Below are positions 15,163 through 24,310 of a stretch of 64,000 bases of DNA, piece by piece. Position 1 is the stretch's first letter. Each line of letters starts with the position of its first letter. The notes beneath the pieces are model-generated. The model was not told where the DNA came from and did not search any database. It was given only the letters and a program-made list of their open reading frames with translations. The position numbers were made by a program, and so were the translations under genes. Origin of the DNA: Bradyrhizobium sp. CB2312 (lineage in GTDB: Bacteria; Pseudomonadota; Alphaproteobacteria; Rhizobiales; Xanthobacteraceae); NCBI RefSeq assembly GCF_029714425.1, contig NZ_CP121668.1, positions 2,501,501 through 2,565,500 on the forward strand, in the 5' to 3' direction.

Positions 15163-16621
15163 ACGCCCGGCGCGCTGCCATGAGATCGCGATACAGCGCG
15201 GCATAATCGCCGGCGCGGTTGCGCCAGGAGACGTCGGTGACAAGGCCGCTCAGTTGTAGCCGGCGCCAGGTCAGCTTGTCGTGGAAGGCGGTGTTGGCCT
15301 TGCGCAGCGTGCCGACGAGGGCATTGGTGGTCACGGGGCCGAACTTGAATCCGGTGGCATCGCGGCCCGAAGCATCGGCCTCGCCGATATCGACGATGGT
15401 GTCCTCGAGGCCACCGACGCGGGAGACGATCGGCACGGCGCCGTAGCGCAACGCGCAGAGCTGGGTCAGGCCGCACGGCTCGAACCGCGACGGCACGATC
15501 AGCGCATCGGCGCCCGCCTGGACCAGATGCGCCAGGATCTCGTCATAACCGATCATGACCCCGATCCGGCCGGGATTGGCGCGGGCGGCGGCCTGATAGC
15601 GTTCCTGGAGATCGCGATCGCCGCTGCCGAGCAGCGCGAGCTGCATGCCTTCGGCCAGGATGGTCGGAATGGCCTCGAGCAGGAGATCGAGCCCCTTCTG
15701 CCAGGACAGCCGGCTGATGACGCCGAGCAGCGGCGCTTCGTCCGAGGAATCCAGATTGAATTGCTGCTGGAGCACCGCCTTGTTCGCGGCGCGGAACGTC
15801 AGGTCTCCGGCGCCGAAGCGATAGGCGATGTGCGGATCGGTTTGCGGATTCCACACCTCGGTGTCGATGCCGTTGAGGATGCCGCTGAGCACGCCGGCGC
15901 GTTCGCGCAAAAGGCCGCCGAGACCCATGCCGCCTTCGTCGCTCTGGATCTCCCGCGCGTAGGTCGGCGACACCGTGGTGATGCGATCGGCGAGCTGGAC
16001 GCCGGCCTTCAGGAAGCTGATGCCGCCGTAATATTCGAGGCCATGGACGTCGAACGCGGACTCCCAGGGCAGGCCGATCGCGCCGATCAGCCCGCGGTCG
16101 AACTTGCCTTGATAGGCCATGTTGTGGATCGTCATCACGGTACCGGGCCGTGGACGATTGTCGTAGTGCAGATAGGCCGGCGCGAGCCCCGCCTGCCAGT
16201 CATGGGCATGGACGACATCGGGCACGAAAGCGGGGACGAGGCGGTGGCCGATATCGGCCGCGATGCGCGACAGCGCGGCGAAGCGGATGCCATTGTCCGC
16301 CCAGTCGACGCCGTCGGTGGTGACGTAAGGATTGCCCGGACGCGCATAGAGATGCGGGACGTCGAGCACGAACAGGTCGAGGCCGTCATGGGAGCCTGCG
16401 AGCAGGCGTCCGGGGCCGCCGAAATAATCCGGCCAGCGCCGGATCTCGTCCGCGCCGGTGAGCAGCCGCATCACGTCGGGATAGCCCGGCATCAAGGTGC
16501 GCATCTCGACGCCGTGCGCCTTCAGCGCAATCGGCAGCGCGCCGGCGACATCGGCGAGGCCGCCGGTCTTGACGATGGGGTAGACTTCGGAGGCGACCGC
16601 GAGGACGCGAACAGGCGTCAT
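15161..16621 (-). CDS. glgA: Glycogen synthase (ADP-glucose type)
   Basis: A 486-residue GT5 glycosyltransferase that adds glucose from ADP-glucose to alpha-1,4-glucan. Seen: N-terminal [21 protein letters not shown] with the KTGGL ADP-glucose motif (quoted as KTGGLADV), [23 protein letters not shown], and C-terminal [21 protein letters not shown] with the E..G..Q pattern. It overlaps the upstream glgC stop by 4 bp (ATGA), so the two are translationally coupled. Confidence 0.97.
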   Translation of the reverse strand: MTPVRVLAVASEVYPIVKTGGLADVAGALPIALKAHGVEMRTLMPGYPDVMRLLTGADEIRRWPDYFGGPGRLLAGSHDGLDLFVLDVPHLYARPGNPYVTTDGVDWADNGIRFAALSRIAADIGHRLVPAFVPDVVHAHDWQAGLAPAYLHYDNRPRPGTVMTIHNMAYQGKFDRGLIGAIGLPWESAFDVHGLEYYGGISFLKAGVQLADRITTVSPTYAREIQSDEGGMGLGGLLRERAGVLSGILNGIDTEVWNPQTDPHIAYRFGAGDLTFRAANKAVLQQQFNLDSSDEAPLLGVISRLSWQKGLDLLLEAIPTILAEGMQLALLGSGDRDLQERYQAAARANPGRIGVMIGYDEILAHLVQAGADALIVPSRFEPCGLTQLCALRYGAVPIVSRVGGLEDTIVDIGEADASGRDATGFKFGPVTTNALVGTLRKANTAFHDKLTWRRLQLSGLVTDVSWRNRAGDYAALYRDLMAARRA

Positions 16622-17880
16622 GTATTGAGCCTGTCGATCATCGGCTGGGTGATCAGCGAGATGCCCTGCTCGGTGGTGCGGAAACGCTTGGCGTCGAACT
16701 CCGGGTCCTCGCCGATGACGAGGCCTTCGGGGATCTCGACGCCGCGGTCGATCACGACGTTCTTCAGCCGCGCGCCGCGCCCGACATGGACGTAAGGCAT
16801 GATCACGGCGTTCTCGACATTGGCATAGGAGTTGACGCGCACGCCGGTGAACAGCAGCGAGCGGCGCAGCGAGGCGCCGGAGATGATGCAGCCGCCTGAC
16901 ACGAGCGAGCTCACGGCCTGGCCGCGCCGGCTCTCCTCGTCATGGACGAATTTCGCCGGCGGGGTGATCTCGGCATAGGACCAGATCGGCCAGGCGCGGT
17001 CGAACAGATCGAGCTCCGGCACCACGTCGGTGAGGTCGATATTGGCGGCCCAATAGGCATCGACGGTGCCGACGTCGCGCCAATAGGCGCGGGGGTCGCT
17101 GCCGGAGCGGACGCAGGACGTCGAGAACTGGTGCGCCATCGCGCGCCCGTTCTTGACGATGTAGGGGATGATGTCCTTGCCGAAATCGTGATTGGAGTTT
17201 TGGTCCGCGGCGTCGCGCTTGAGCTCCTCGTAGAGGAATTTCGCGTCGAACACGTAGATGCCCATGCTGGCGAGCGAGACATCAGGCTTGCCCGGCATCG
17301 GCGGCGGATCCTTGGGCTTTTCCAGGAACTCCTGGATCCAGCCGTCCTCGTCGATATGCATGATGCCGAAGCCCGAGGATTCCACACGCGGCATTTCGAG
17401 ACAGCCGACGGTAACGTCGGCGCCGCTATCGACGTGCTGGCGCAGCATCACCTCATAATCCATCTTGTAGATGTGGTCGCCGGCGAGCACGACGATGAAG
17501 CGGGCATTGTGCGACTCGATGATGTCGATGTTCTGGTACACGGCATCCGCCGTGCCGACATACCACATGCTCTCCGACACGCGCTGGCTGGCCGGGAGGA
17601 TGTCAAAACTCTCGTTACGCTCGGGGCGGAAGAAGTTCCAGCCCATCTGCAGATGCCGGATCAGGCTGTGCGCCTTGTACTGGGTGGCGACCGCGAGGCG
17701 GCGGATGCCGGAGTTCACCGCGTTCGACAGCGCAAAATCGATGATGCGGGACTTGCCGCCGAAATAGACCGCGGGCTTGGCGCGCCGGTCGGTCAGCTCC
17801 AGGAGCCGGCTGCCGCGTCCGCCGGCCAGGACGAACGCCAGTGCCTGACGGGCAAGCGGCTCGGGTCTCGCGGCACTCAT
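16618..17880 (-). CDS. glgC: Glucose-1-phosphate adenylyltransferase
   Basis: A 420-residue ADP-glucose pyrophosphorylase that makes ADP-glucose from ATP and glucose-1-phosphate. Seen: [21 protein letters not shown] nucleotide motif (as AGGRGSRL), [40 protein letters not shown] and the C-terminal left-handed helix repeats ([18 protein letters not shown]). ATG 17880 is chosen because GGGAGG precedes it; the open frame to 17994 has no site. The upstream 352-nt gap is divergent with the GY-rich gene. Confidence 0.97.
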   Translation of the reverse strand: MSAARPEPLARQALAFVLAGGRGSRLLELTDRRAKPAVYFGGKSRIIDFALSNAVNSGIRRLAVATQYKAHSLIRHLQMGWNFFRPERNESFDILPASQRVSESMWYVGTADAVYQNIDIIESHNARFIVVLAGDHIYKMDYEVMLRQHVDSGADVTVGCLEMPRVESSGFGIMHIDEDGWIQEFLEKPKDPPPMPGKPDVSLASMGIYVFDAKFLYEELKRDAADQNSNHDFGKDIIPYIVKNGRAMAHQFSTSCVRSGSDPRAYWRDVGTVDAYWAANIDLTDVVPELDLFDRAWPIWSYAEITPPAKFVHDEESRRGQAVSSLVSGGCIISGASLRRSLLFTGVRVNSYANVENAVIMPYVHVGRGARLKNVVIDRGVEIPEGLVIGEDPEFDAKRFRTTEQGISLITQPMIDRLNT

Positions 17881-17940
17881 GTGATCCTCCCACAGCTCGG
17901 GCGCTCCGCGAGAGGCTTCCCCGCCCGCGCGCATTGGAAC

Positions 17941-17970
17941 CGATAGTAACGGTACGAATAGTAAATCGGG
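17941..17970. promoter_or_regulatory. Candidate regulatory motif in the glgC divergent region
   Basis: ATAGTAA is repeated at 17943 and 17958 inside a CCGAT...ATCGG frame, in an AT-rich patch of an otherwise GC-rich 352-nt intergenic region. It could be a regulator site or promoter; nothing else supports it. Confidence 0.25.
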
Positions 17971-18123
17971 AAGGTGGTTGTTGGTTGCGAACACACGGGA
18001 AGCTTAATGCTTTGCCGCGGGGGCCGGGCCCGTCGCGTCGTCGTCCCGGTGTCACATCGGTGCGAGGCTGGACGCGGCATAGCGCGCCCGGTCGGCCGCG
18101 TCTTGTGCGCCGCACGCAAAATC

Positions 18124-18160
18124 CAGGCTTTGAGAAACAGGCTTTGAGAACAGGCTTTGA
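18124..18160. repeat. Triple tandem 13-nt repeat
   Basis: CAGGCTTTGAGAA occurs at 18124 and 18138 and as a 10-nt partial copy at 18151. It lies in the 5' leader of the GY-rich gene, about 75 nt before its ATG. Confidence 0.7.
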
Positions 18161-18232
18161 TTTGGCGCAAGGATGCCCGATCATGCCGGCGCGATCCCAT
18201 TTCCAAGCAAACGTCAGACAGGGAGCACGACG

Positions 18233-18652
18233 ATGAGGATCTGGAAAACGGCAATTGCCTGTTCGCTGGCGGGCGCGGTCATGGCCGGCCAAATCGGTCA
18301 GGCCAATGCGGCGCCGATGCCGACCAATGTCGCGACCATGAAGGCCGCGGCCGGCGATGACGTCACGCAGGTGTATTGGCGCGGCGGCTGGGGCTGGGGC
18401 CTCGGCGGTTTCGCAGCCGGCGCGATCATCGGCGGCGCCATCGCCGCCAGCACCGCGCCTTACGGCTATGGCTATTATGGTGGCGGTCCGTACTACGGCG
18501 GCTACGGCTATCCGGGCTATGGCTATGGTTATGGTTACGCGCCGGCCTATTACGGCTACGGACCGGCCTACGCTTACCCCAGATACTATCGGCCCTACCG
18601 TCCGTATTACGGCTATCGCTACGGCTACTACCGGTCCTACGGATATTGGTAA
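18233..18652 (+). CDS. Secreted Gly/Tyr-rich protein
   Basis: A 139-residue protein. A signal peptide (MRIWKTAIACSLAGAVMAG) ends near ANAAP. Next comes a Gly-rich hydrophobic patch (GWGLGGFAAGAIIGGAIAAS), then a low-complexity tail of YGY, YYGGGPYYGG and YRPYRPYYGYRYGYYR repeats rich in Tyr, Gly and Pro. GGGAGC lies 6 nt before ATG 18233. Similar tails are frequent in Bradyrhizobium exported proteins. Function unknown; a surface or matrix role is only a guess. Confidence 0.8.
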   Translation: MRIWKTAIACSLAGAVMAGQIGQANAAPMPTNVATMKAAAGDDVTQVYWRGGWGWGLGGFAAGAIIGGAIAASTAPYGYGYYGGGPYYGGYGYPGYGYGYGYAPAYYGYGPAYAYPRYYRPYRPYYGYRYGYYRSYGYW

Positions 18653-18653
18653 G

Positions 18654-18752
18654 CTAGAGCGACAGCCACACGATCAGGCTCATGCAGGCGAAATGCATGA
18701 GCACGATCGCGGCGAGATGCAGCGGGCCGGCCCTGAGGCGAGGTGCGCGCAT
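18654..18752 (-). CDS. Tiny membrane protein candidate (32 aa)
   Basis: MRAPRLRAGPLHLAAIVLMH starts a 32-residue ORF with a single hydrophobic helix ending VWLSL. It lies 14 nt after the stop of the sulfonate binding-protein gene on the same strand, with GGCGGAAGCGGCGGG as a possible ribosome-binding region. It is too short to support further. Confidence 0.35.
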   Translation of the reverse strand: MRAPRLRAGPLHLAAIVLMHFACMSLIVWLSL

Positions 18753-18766
18753 CCCGCCGCTTCCGC

Positions 18767-19747
18767 CTAGTTCGATCCCGCAGCCGCAGCGGTGAAGCTG
18801 CGGTCGACGGCTTTGCTGACGTCGAGCGTCTTCGGCAGGATGCCGTAACGCGTCGAGCGGTCGGACGCTTGTTGGATTTCCTTCACCACGTTCTCGTCGA
18901 TCACGATCGGGCTGGTGCGCTGTGCGGCGTAGGCGGACAGCAGCACGTCCTCCGGCAGCCTGGTCAGCTCGGCGGTGTTCTTGGCATATTCGGCGAGATG
19001 GTCGAGCGACCATAGCCGCGCCTTGTTCAGGCGCTGCACGAAATCCTGCACCGCGGCGCGCTTGGTGGCGATGGCGCTGTCGGAGGCGACGATGAAGGTG
19101 ATGGTCGGCGTCAGGCCTTCGCCGTCGGCGATCACGCGGGCCTTGTCCTTCAAGGTCGCGAACGAGACATAGGGCTCCCACACCGCCCAGGCATCGATCG
19201 AGCCTGCGACAAGGGCGATCTTGGCGTCGACCGGGCCGAGCGGGGCGAAGGTCGCATCCTCCAGCTTGATCTGCGCCTTCTCCAAGGTCGCGTCGATCAG
19301 GAACTGGCCCCAGCCGCCGCGCGTGCCGGCGAGGCGCTTGCCTTTGAGGTCGGCCGCCGATTTGATCGGCGAATCCTGGCGCACCAGGATCGCCTGCGTC
19401 TTCGCATCCGAGCGCGTGCCGCCGATCGCCTTGATCGGCGCGCCGGCCGCGTAAACCGACAGGAACGAGAGGTCGCCGGTGTAGCCGACGTCGAGCGCGC
19501 CGGCGTTGAGCGCTTCCAGGATGGGAGCAGCCGCCGGAAATTCCGACCATTCGATCTTGTAGGGCAGGTCCTTGGCATAGCCGGAGATATCGAGCAGCGA
19601 GCGGTTGCCGCCCTTCTGGTCGCCGACGCGCAGCACCACCGTGTCAGCGGCGAATGCAGCCGCGGCGGTCGATAGCGTGATGGCGGCGGCAAGCAGCGAT
19701 GCGGCGAGCCGGCGGGTGATGGAATGATCGTCGGAGTTGATGCTCAT
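18767..19747 (-). CDS. Sulfonate-type ABC transporter substrate-binding protein
   Basis: A 326-residue periplasmic protein of the SsuA/TauA/NMT1 type. A Sec signal peptide runs to AAAFAAD. VLRVGDQKGGNRSLLDISG, IEWSEFPAAAPILEALNAG, DVGYTGDLSFL and DAWAVWEPYVSFA are the ligand-domain landmarks. ATG 19747 gives the signal start; a longer frame reaches 19870. It is clearly paralogous to the protein at 25402 and divergent from the rest of the transporter cluster across a 475-nt gap. Confidence 0.9.
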   Translation of the reverse strand: MSINSDDHSITRRLAASLLAAAITLSTAAAAFAADTVVLRVGDQKGGNRSLLDISGYAKDLPYKIEWSEFPAAAPILEALNAGALDVGYTGDLSFLSVYAAGAPIKAIGGTRSDAKTQAILVRQDSPIKSAADLKGKRLAGTRGGWGQFLIDATLEKAQIKLEDATFAPLGPVDAKIALVAGSIDAWAVWEPYVSFATLKDKARVIADGEGLTPTITFIVASDSAIATKRAAVQDFVQRLNKARLWSLDHLAEYAKNTAELTRLPEDVLLSAYAAQRTSPIVIDENVVKEIQQASDRSTRYGILPKTLDVSKAVDRSFTAAAAGSN

Positions 19748-19767
19748 GTGGCCTGTCTTGTTGCTTT

Positions 19768-19784
19768 GCTCACGACGCGTGAGC
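19768..19784. promoter_or_regulatory. Dyad operator or 5' hairpin
   Basis: GCTCACG-ACG-CGTGAGC is a perfect 7-3-7 dyad, 20 nt upstream of the ATG at 19747. It could be an operator or a leader hairpin. The rest of the 475-nt divergent region (19748-20222) shows no gene and no other clear motif. Confidence 0.4.
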
Positions 19785-20222
19785 GAGCGATGCAGCGAGA
19801 CGATCAAGTCTATGATCGCGCAATGCGCAGTCAATGAAATGGCCATTCGTATTGTGCACGCATCGGGCAAGGACGTTTTTGCGAAGCGCAGCTTTCGAGA
19901 ACGTGTCGTGCGTGCAGCGTCAGGATGCGCAGGAATGAAGCAGGCGAGCGGCCGCGTCGCGCTCTGCCAACCGATGCAGCAGCGGAAATCGTTTCATCGC
20001 GGCTACGCGCGCCGGTGGAGAGAATGACTTCACCTCGCGTCACATTCGAAATTCCATTTCATTGACGATGCCGCGCGTGCGCCGCATGATTTGCGCATCG
20101 CACCAACGCGGCGCGCAAACGCCGACGGAACAAATTTCTCTCAACGCAGCTCCGCACGGAACATGCGCAACGCGAACCGTTGCGCGCATGGCGGAGCCGT
20201 GCCAGCGCAGGAGTGGGGACTG

Positions 20223-21326
20223 ATGGAGAACGACAACAAGCGCGGCGGTTCGGGGCTCGATCGCCGCCATCTGCTCCAGGCGGGATTGGCCGCGGCCTTC
20301 GCCGCGCCGCTCGGCGCCTTCGGGGCAGCACAGGCCTTTGCGCCGCGCGCCATCGCACCTGGCGTCGACTTCTCGGAGTTTCCGCTGTGCCGGACCGCAT
20401 CCGATGCGCCCGCACTGACCGGTGCGCCGCGCAAGCTGAAGCTGTCGTGGAATGCCGGCGCGGTGTGCCTTGCGCCATTGCCGGTCGCGATCGAGCACGG
20501 CTTCTTCCAGAAGCAGAATCTCGACGTTGAGCTGGTCAACTATTCCGGCTCGACCGACCAGCTGCTCGAGGCGATCGCGACGGGAAAAAGCGACGCCGGC
20601 CTCGGCATGGCGCTGCGCTGGCTGAAGCCGCTGGAGCAGGGCTTTGACGTCAAGATCGCCGCCGGCACCCATGGCGGCTGCATGCGCGTTTTGACGCGTG
20701 CTGATTCAGGTGTCGAAAAACTCGCCGACCTCAGGGGCAAGATCGTCGCCGTCGGCGATCTCGGCGGTCCCGACAAGAACTTCTTCTCCATTCAGCTGGC
20801 AAAGCTCGGCATCGATCCCAACAAGGACGTCGATTGGCGCGCCTATCCCGGCAATTTGCTCAACGTCGCTGTGGAGAAGGGCGAGGTGCAGGCGTTCCTG
20901 TCGTCCGATCCGCTCGCCTATCTCTGGCTCAAGGACAGTCAGTACAAGGAGGTCGCCTCCAATCTCGACGGCGAATATCGCGACAAGAGCTGCTGCATCG
21001 TCGGCCTGCGCGGCAGCCTCGTGCGCGAGGAGCCGCAGGTCGCGCGCGCGATCACGCAGGCGCTGCTCGATGCTGCGATTTTCACCGCGCAGAATCCGGT
21101 CGTGGCGGCAAAATCGTTCCAGCCCTATGCGCCGAAGGCGGCGACGCTCGCCGATATCGAGGGCATGGTGCGCTACCACACCCACCACCATCATCCCGTC
21201 GGCGACATCCTGAAGCGCGAGCTCAAGGCCTATGCCGATGATCTCAAGAGCGTGCAGGTGTTCAAGCAGAGCACCGACACGGCCAAATTCGCGGAGCGCA
21301 TCTATGTCGACGTATTCGCTGTCTGA
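20223..21326 (+). CDS. NrtA/SsuA-like ABC binding protein with twin-arginine signal
   Basis: A 367-residue substrate-binding protein. The N-terminus LDRRHLLQAGLAAAFAAP is a Tat-like signal, unlike the Sec signals of the two other binding proteins in the cluster. Seen: LKLSWNAGAVCLAPLPVAIEHG, GSTDQLLEAIATGKSDAGLG, LADLRGKIVAVGDLGG and a late His cluster, YHTHHHHPVGD. GGAG lies upstream at about 20212. It overlaps the permease gene by 23 bp. The ligand is probably an organosulfur or similar anion, inferred from neighbours. Confidence 0.88.
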   Translation: MENDNKRGGSGLDRRHLLQAGLAAAFAAPLGAFGAAQAFAPRAIAPGVDFSEFPLCRTASDAPALTGAPRKLKLSWNAGAVCLAPLPVAIEHGFFQKQNLDVELVNYSGSTDQLLEAIATGKSDAGLGMALRWLKPLEQGFDVKIAAGTHGGCMRVLTRADSGVEKLADLRGKIVAVGDLGGPDKNFFSIQLAKLGIDPNKDVDWRAYPGNLLNVAVEKGEVQAFLSSDPLAYLWLKDSQYKEVASNLDGEYRDKSCCIVGLRGSLVREEPQVARAITQALLDAAIFTAQNPVVAAKSFQPYAPKAATLADIEGMVRYHTHHHHPVGDILKRELKAYADDLKSVQVFKQSTDTAKFAERIYVDVFAV

Positions 21327-22326
21327 CGGCCTTGCCTCCGGCGCGCCGCGTGTCTCGCGCGCGCCGCTGCTGGCGACCTGGTTGCGGGACTCCGGCGTCG
21401 GCGTTCTCGCCAGCCTCGCCTGGATCGCCTTTGGTCTCTCCTGCCTGTGGTGGGAGGATGTCGGCGACTGGTCGCGCACGCATTCGCTCGGCATCGCCGC
21501 CTTCGTCATCGCGGCGGTCGCGCTGTTCGGCACCGTCGGCGCCGATTATCTGGGATCGGCGGGAAGGGCGCTGCACAAGCGCGCGCCCTGGCTCGTCGCG
21601 CTCGGCGCGTTACTGACCTTGTGGGAGCTCGCCACCGCAAAATTCGCCTGGCTGCCGTTGCCGTTCTTCCCGCCGCCGCAATCGATCATCGAGGTCTATA
21701 CCGACGATCTGCCAAAACTGCTCGACAGCGTGTTCGCCTCGGTCAGGCTTCAGCTCGGCGGTTATCTGATCGGCGCGACCATCGGGTTTCTCACCGGCGT
21801 CTCGATCGGCTGGTCGCGCGCGGTCGGCTATTGGGTGCATCCGGTGCTGCGCTTCATCGGCCCGCTGCCGGCGACGGCCTGGTTGCCGATCGCGTTCTTC
21901 ACGTTCCCGTCGAGCTGGAGTGCCTCGACCTTCCTGATCGCGTTGGCTACCGGATTTCCGGTGACCGTGTTGACCTGGTCGGGCGTCGCGAGCGTCAGCA
22001 ACGCCTATTACGACGTCGCGCGCACGCTGGGTGCAAAACCGTCCTTCGTGGTGCTGAAGGTCGCGATCCCCGCCGCGCTGCCGCACGTCTTCGTCGGCCT
22101 GTTCATGGGGCTCGGCTCGTCCTTCGCGGTGCTTGTCGTCGCCGAGATGATCGGCGTCAAGGCCGGGCTCGGCTGGTACCTGCAATGGGCGCAGGGCTGG
22201 GCCGCCTACGCCAACATGTATGCGGCGCTGATCGTGATGTCGCTGCTCTGCTCCGGCGCGATCACGCTGCTGTTTGCGATCCGCGACCGCCTTCTGGTCT
22301 GGCAGAAGGGGACCGTGAAATGGTAG
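21304..22326 (+). CDS. ABC transporter permease (SsuC/TauC type)
   Basis: A 340-residue inner-membrane protein. The C-terminal 240 residues are a BPD_transp_1 domain with the family pattern IGPLPATAWLPIAFFTF and an EAA-like loop (DVARTLGAKPSFVVLKVAIP). The N-terminal 80 residues add two further helices (LASLAWIAFGLSCLWW and IAAFVIAAVALFGTVG), longer than E. coli SsuC. The start overlaps the binding-protein gene by 23 bp; the ATPase start overlaps its end by 7 bp. Confidence 0.9.
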   Translation: MSTYSLSDGLASGAPRVSRAPLLATWLRDSGVGVLASLAWIAFGLSCLWWEDVGDWSRTHSLGIAAFVIAAVALFGTVGADYLGSAGRALHKRAPWLVALGALLTLWELATAKFAWLPLPFFPPPQSIIEVYTDDLPKLLDSVFASVRLQLGGYLIGATIGFLTGVSIGWSRAVGYWVHPVLRFIGPLPATAWLPIAFFTFPSSWSASTFLIALATGFPVTVLTWSGVASVSNAYYDVARTLGAKPSFVVLKVAIPAALPHVFVGLFMGLGSSFAVLVVAEMIGVKAGLGWYLQWAQGWAAYANMYAALIVMSLLCSGAITLLFAIRDRLLVWQKGTVKW

Positions 22327-23120
22327 CCGCAGCTGCATTGGCCGAGGCGATCACGCACCCCGCCGCCGGCGCCGCGCTCGACATCGAGCAGGTCAGCCAC
22401 GCCTTCGACATCGATAGCGCCGAGCTGCCTGTTCTCAGCGACGTCAGCATCGCGGTCGAGCCGGGCGAGTTCGTCGCGCTGCTCGGGCCCTCCGGCTGCG
22501 GCAAGTCGACCTTGCTGCGGCTCGTCGCCGGCCTCGACAAGCCCAAGGCGGGGACATTGCGCGAGGACGAGGCCCGCATCACCCGGCCGCATCCCTCGCG
22601 CGTGGTCGTGTTCCAGGACCCGACCCTGTTTCCCTGGCGGTCGGTCTGGGACAACGTCGCCCTGGGCCTCGAGGCCCAGGGCATTTTGAAGAGCCAGCGG
22701 CAGCGCGTCGACGATGCGCTCGATCTCGTTGGCTTGGCCTCGTTTCGCAATGCCTATCCGCACCAGCTGTCCGGCGGCATGGCGCAGCGGGTCGCGCTGG
22801 CTCGGGCGCTGGTCAATGATCCCAAGATCCTCATCCTCGACGAGCCGCTCGGCAAACTGGACTCGCTGACCCGCATCACGATGCAGGCCGAGCTGGTCTC
22901 GCTCTGGCAGCGCAAGGGCTTTACTACGCTCCTCGTTACGCACGATGCCGAGGAAGCGCTGGTGCTCGCCAACCGCGTCATCGTGTTCAGCGAGCGGCCC
23001 GCGCGCGTGAAGGCCGACATCCGTGTCGACCGGCCCTATCCGCGCCATCGCGGCGATCCGTACCTGGCCGATCTGCGCCGCCAGATCCTTAGCCTGCTGG
23101 GGCTGGACGCCACATGGTGA
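22320..23120 (+). CDS. ABC transporter ATPase (SsuB/TauB type)
   Basis: A 266-residue nucleotide-binding protein. Walker A GPSGCGKST, Q-loop VVFQDPTLFPWRSV, signature LSGGMAQRVALARAL, Walker B ILILDEPLGKLD and switch LLVTHDAEEAL are all intact. It powers the adjoining permease. Its ATG lies inside the permease end (7-bp overlap), and its own end overlaps the next flavoprotein gene by 7 bp, a sign of a tightly coupled operon. Confidence 0.93.
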   Translation: MVAAAALAEAITHPAAGAALDIEQVSHAFDIDSAELPVLSDVSIAVEPGEFVALLGPSGCGKSTLLRLVAGLDKPKAGTLREDEARITRPHPSRVVVFQDPTLFPWRSVWDNVALGLEAQGILKSQRQRVDDALDLVGLASFRNAYPHQLSGGMAQRVALARALVNDPKILILDEPLGKLDSLTRITMQAELVSLWQRKGFTTLLVTHDAEEALVLANRVIVFSERPARVKADIRVDRPYPRHRGDPYLADLRRQILSLLGLDATW

Positions 23121-24286
23121 CAACTGCAGCCAAGGGCCGCTCGCCGAATAGCGAGCCCGACTTCATCGAACGTGCCGAAGCGCTGGGCGAAGGTTTTGCC
23201 GCGCGTGCGGCCGAGCACGACCGCTCCGGCAGCTTTCCGTTCGAGAATTTTCGCGAGCTGTCCGAGGCGGGGCTGCTGTCGCTGACGGTGCCGGCGGCCC
23301 ATGGCGGCGGCGGCGCGGGCGCGCGATACGCTGCGAAAATCCTCGGCATCATCGGCAAGGCCGATGCGTCGACGGCGCTGGTGCTGTCGATGCATTACAT
23401 CAACCATCTCGTGATGGCGCGGAGCCCGACCTGGCCGGCGCGGCTGTCGCGCAAGCTCGCGCGCGAGAGTGTCGAGGGCGTCGCGCTCATCAACGCGCTG
23501 CGCGTCGAGCCGGAGCTCGGCTCACCCGCGCGCGGCGGCCTGCCGGCGACCATCGCACGGCGCACTGAGACCGGCTGGCGCCTGTCCGGTCACAAGATCT
23601 ACTCGACGGGATCGCCGATCCTGAAATGGTACCTGGTCTGGGCGCGGACCGACGAGGCCGAGCCGCGCGTCGGCCAGTTCCTGGTGCCGGCGGGCCTTCC
23701 GGGCACGCGCATCATCGAGACCTGGGATCATCACGGCCTGCGCGCCAGCGGCAGCCACGACGTCATCTTCGACGACGTGGTGATCCCGCTCGACGCCGAG
23801 GTCGATGTCCGCAAGCCCGCCGACTGGCGCGCGCCCGACGTCGCGCAGGCAACCGTCCACACCATCTTCGTCGCGGCGATCTATGACGGCATCGCGCGAG
23901 CGGCGCGCGACTGGTTGATCGGCTTCCTGAAGACACGAGTGCCGGCCAATCTCGGCGCGCCGCTGGCGAGCCTGCCGCGCGCCCAGGAAATCCTCGGCGG
24001 CATCGAGGCGAAGCTCGCGGTCAACGTACGTTTGATCGACAGTTTTGCGTCCGATTTCGACGATGGCTTGCAGCTCAGCGCGATCGAGTCCAACATCGTC
24101 AAGCTGACGGTGACCAATAACGCCGTGGCCGCAGTGGAGGACGCTCTGTCGCTGACCAGCAATCACGGCCTGTCGCGCAAAAATCCGCTGGAGCGGCATT
24201 ACCGCGACGTGCTCTGCGGCCGGGTCCACACGCCCCAGGACGACTTGACGAAAATCTCCGCCGGGCGCGCCGCGCTGGGCATCTGA
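23114..24286 (+). CDS. Acyl-CoA dehydrogenase-like flavoprotein (DszC/SfnB type)
   Basis: A 390-residue acyl-CoA-dehydrogenase-fold protein. Seen: N-terminal helical domain (FENFRELSEAGLLSLTVPA), GGGGAGARYAAKILGIIGKADAST (as ILGIIGKADAST), GWRLSGHKIYSTGSP, and the central barrel WDHHGLRASGSHDVIFDDVVIP. Members located in sulfur clusters (SfnB, SfnC, DszC) are flavin-dependent oxidoreductases or monooxygenases, not fatty-acid enzymes. The position between the ATPase and the SsuD-like monooxygenase supports a sulfur role; the exact reaction is unknown. Confidence 0.85.
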   Translation: MVTTAAKGRSPNSEPDFIERAEALGEGFAARAAEHDRSGSFPFENFRELSEAGLLSLTVPAAHGGGGAGARYAAKILGIIGKADASTALVLSMHYINHLVMARSPTWPARLSRKLARESVEGVALINALRVEPELGSPARGGLPATIARRTETGWRLSGHKIYSTGSPILKWYLVWARTDEAEPRVGQFLVPAGLPGTRIIETWDHHGLRASGSHDVIFDDVVIPLDAEVDVRKPADWRAPDVAQATVHTIFVAAIYDGIARAARDWLIGFLKTRVPANLGAPLASLPRAQEILGGIEAKLAVNVRLIDSFASDFDDGLQLSAIESNIVKLTVTNNAVAAVEDALSLTSNHGLSRKNPLERHYRDVLCGRVHTPQDDLTKISAGRAALGI

Positions 24287-24310
24287 TCAATCCCAAATGG
24301 AGTTTCACTG

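Noticed and set aside
15281..16795. 504-codon plus-strand frame opposite glgA
   Set aside because: Shadow of glgA, with no motif and no start signal.
21447..22319. N-terminal extension of the sulfonate-type ATPase frame
   Set aside because: The frame is open through the permease gene but the sequence there is permease shadow; the ATPase begins at ATG 22320.
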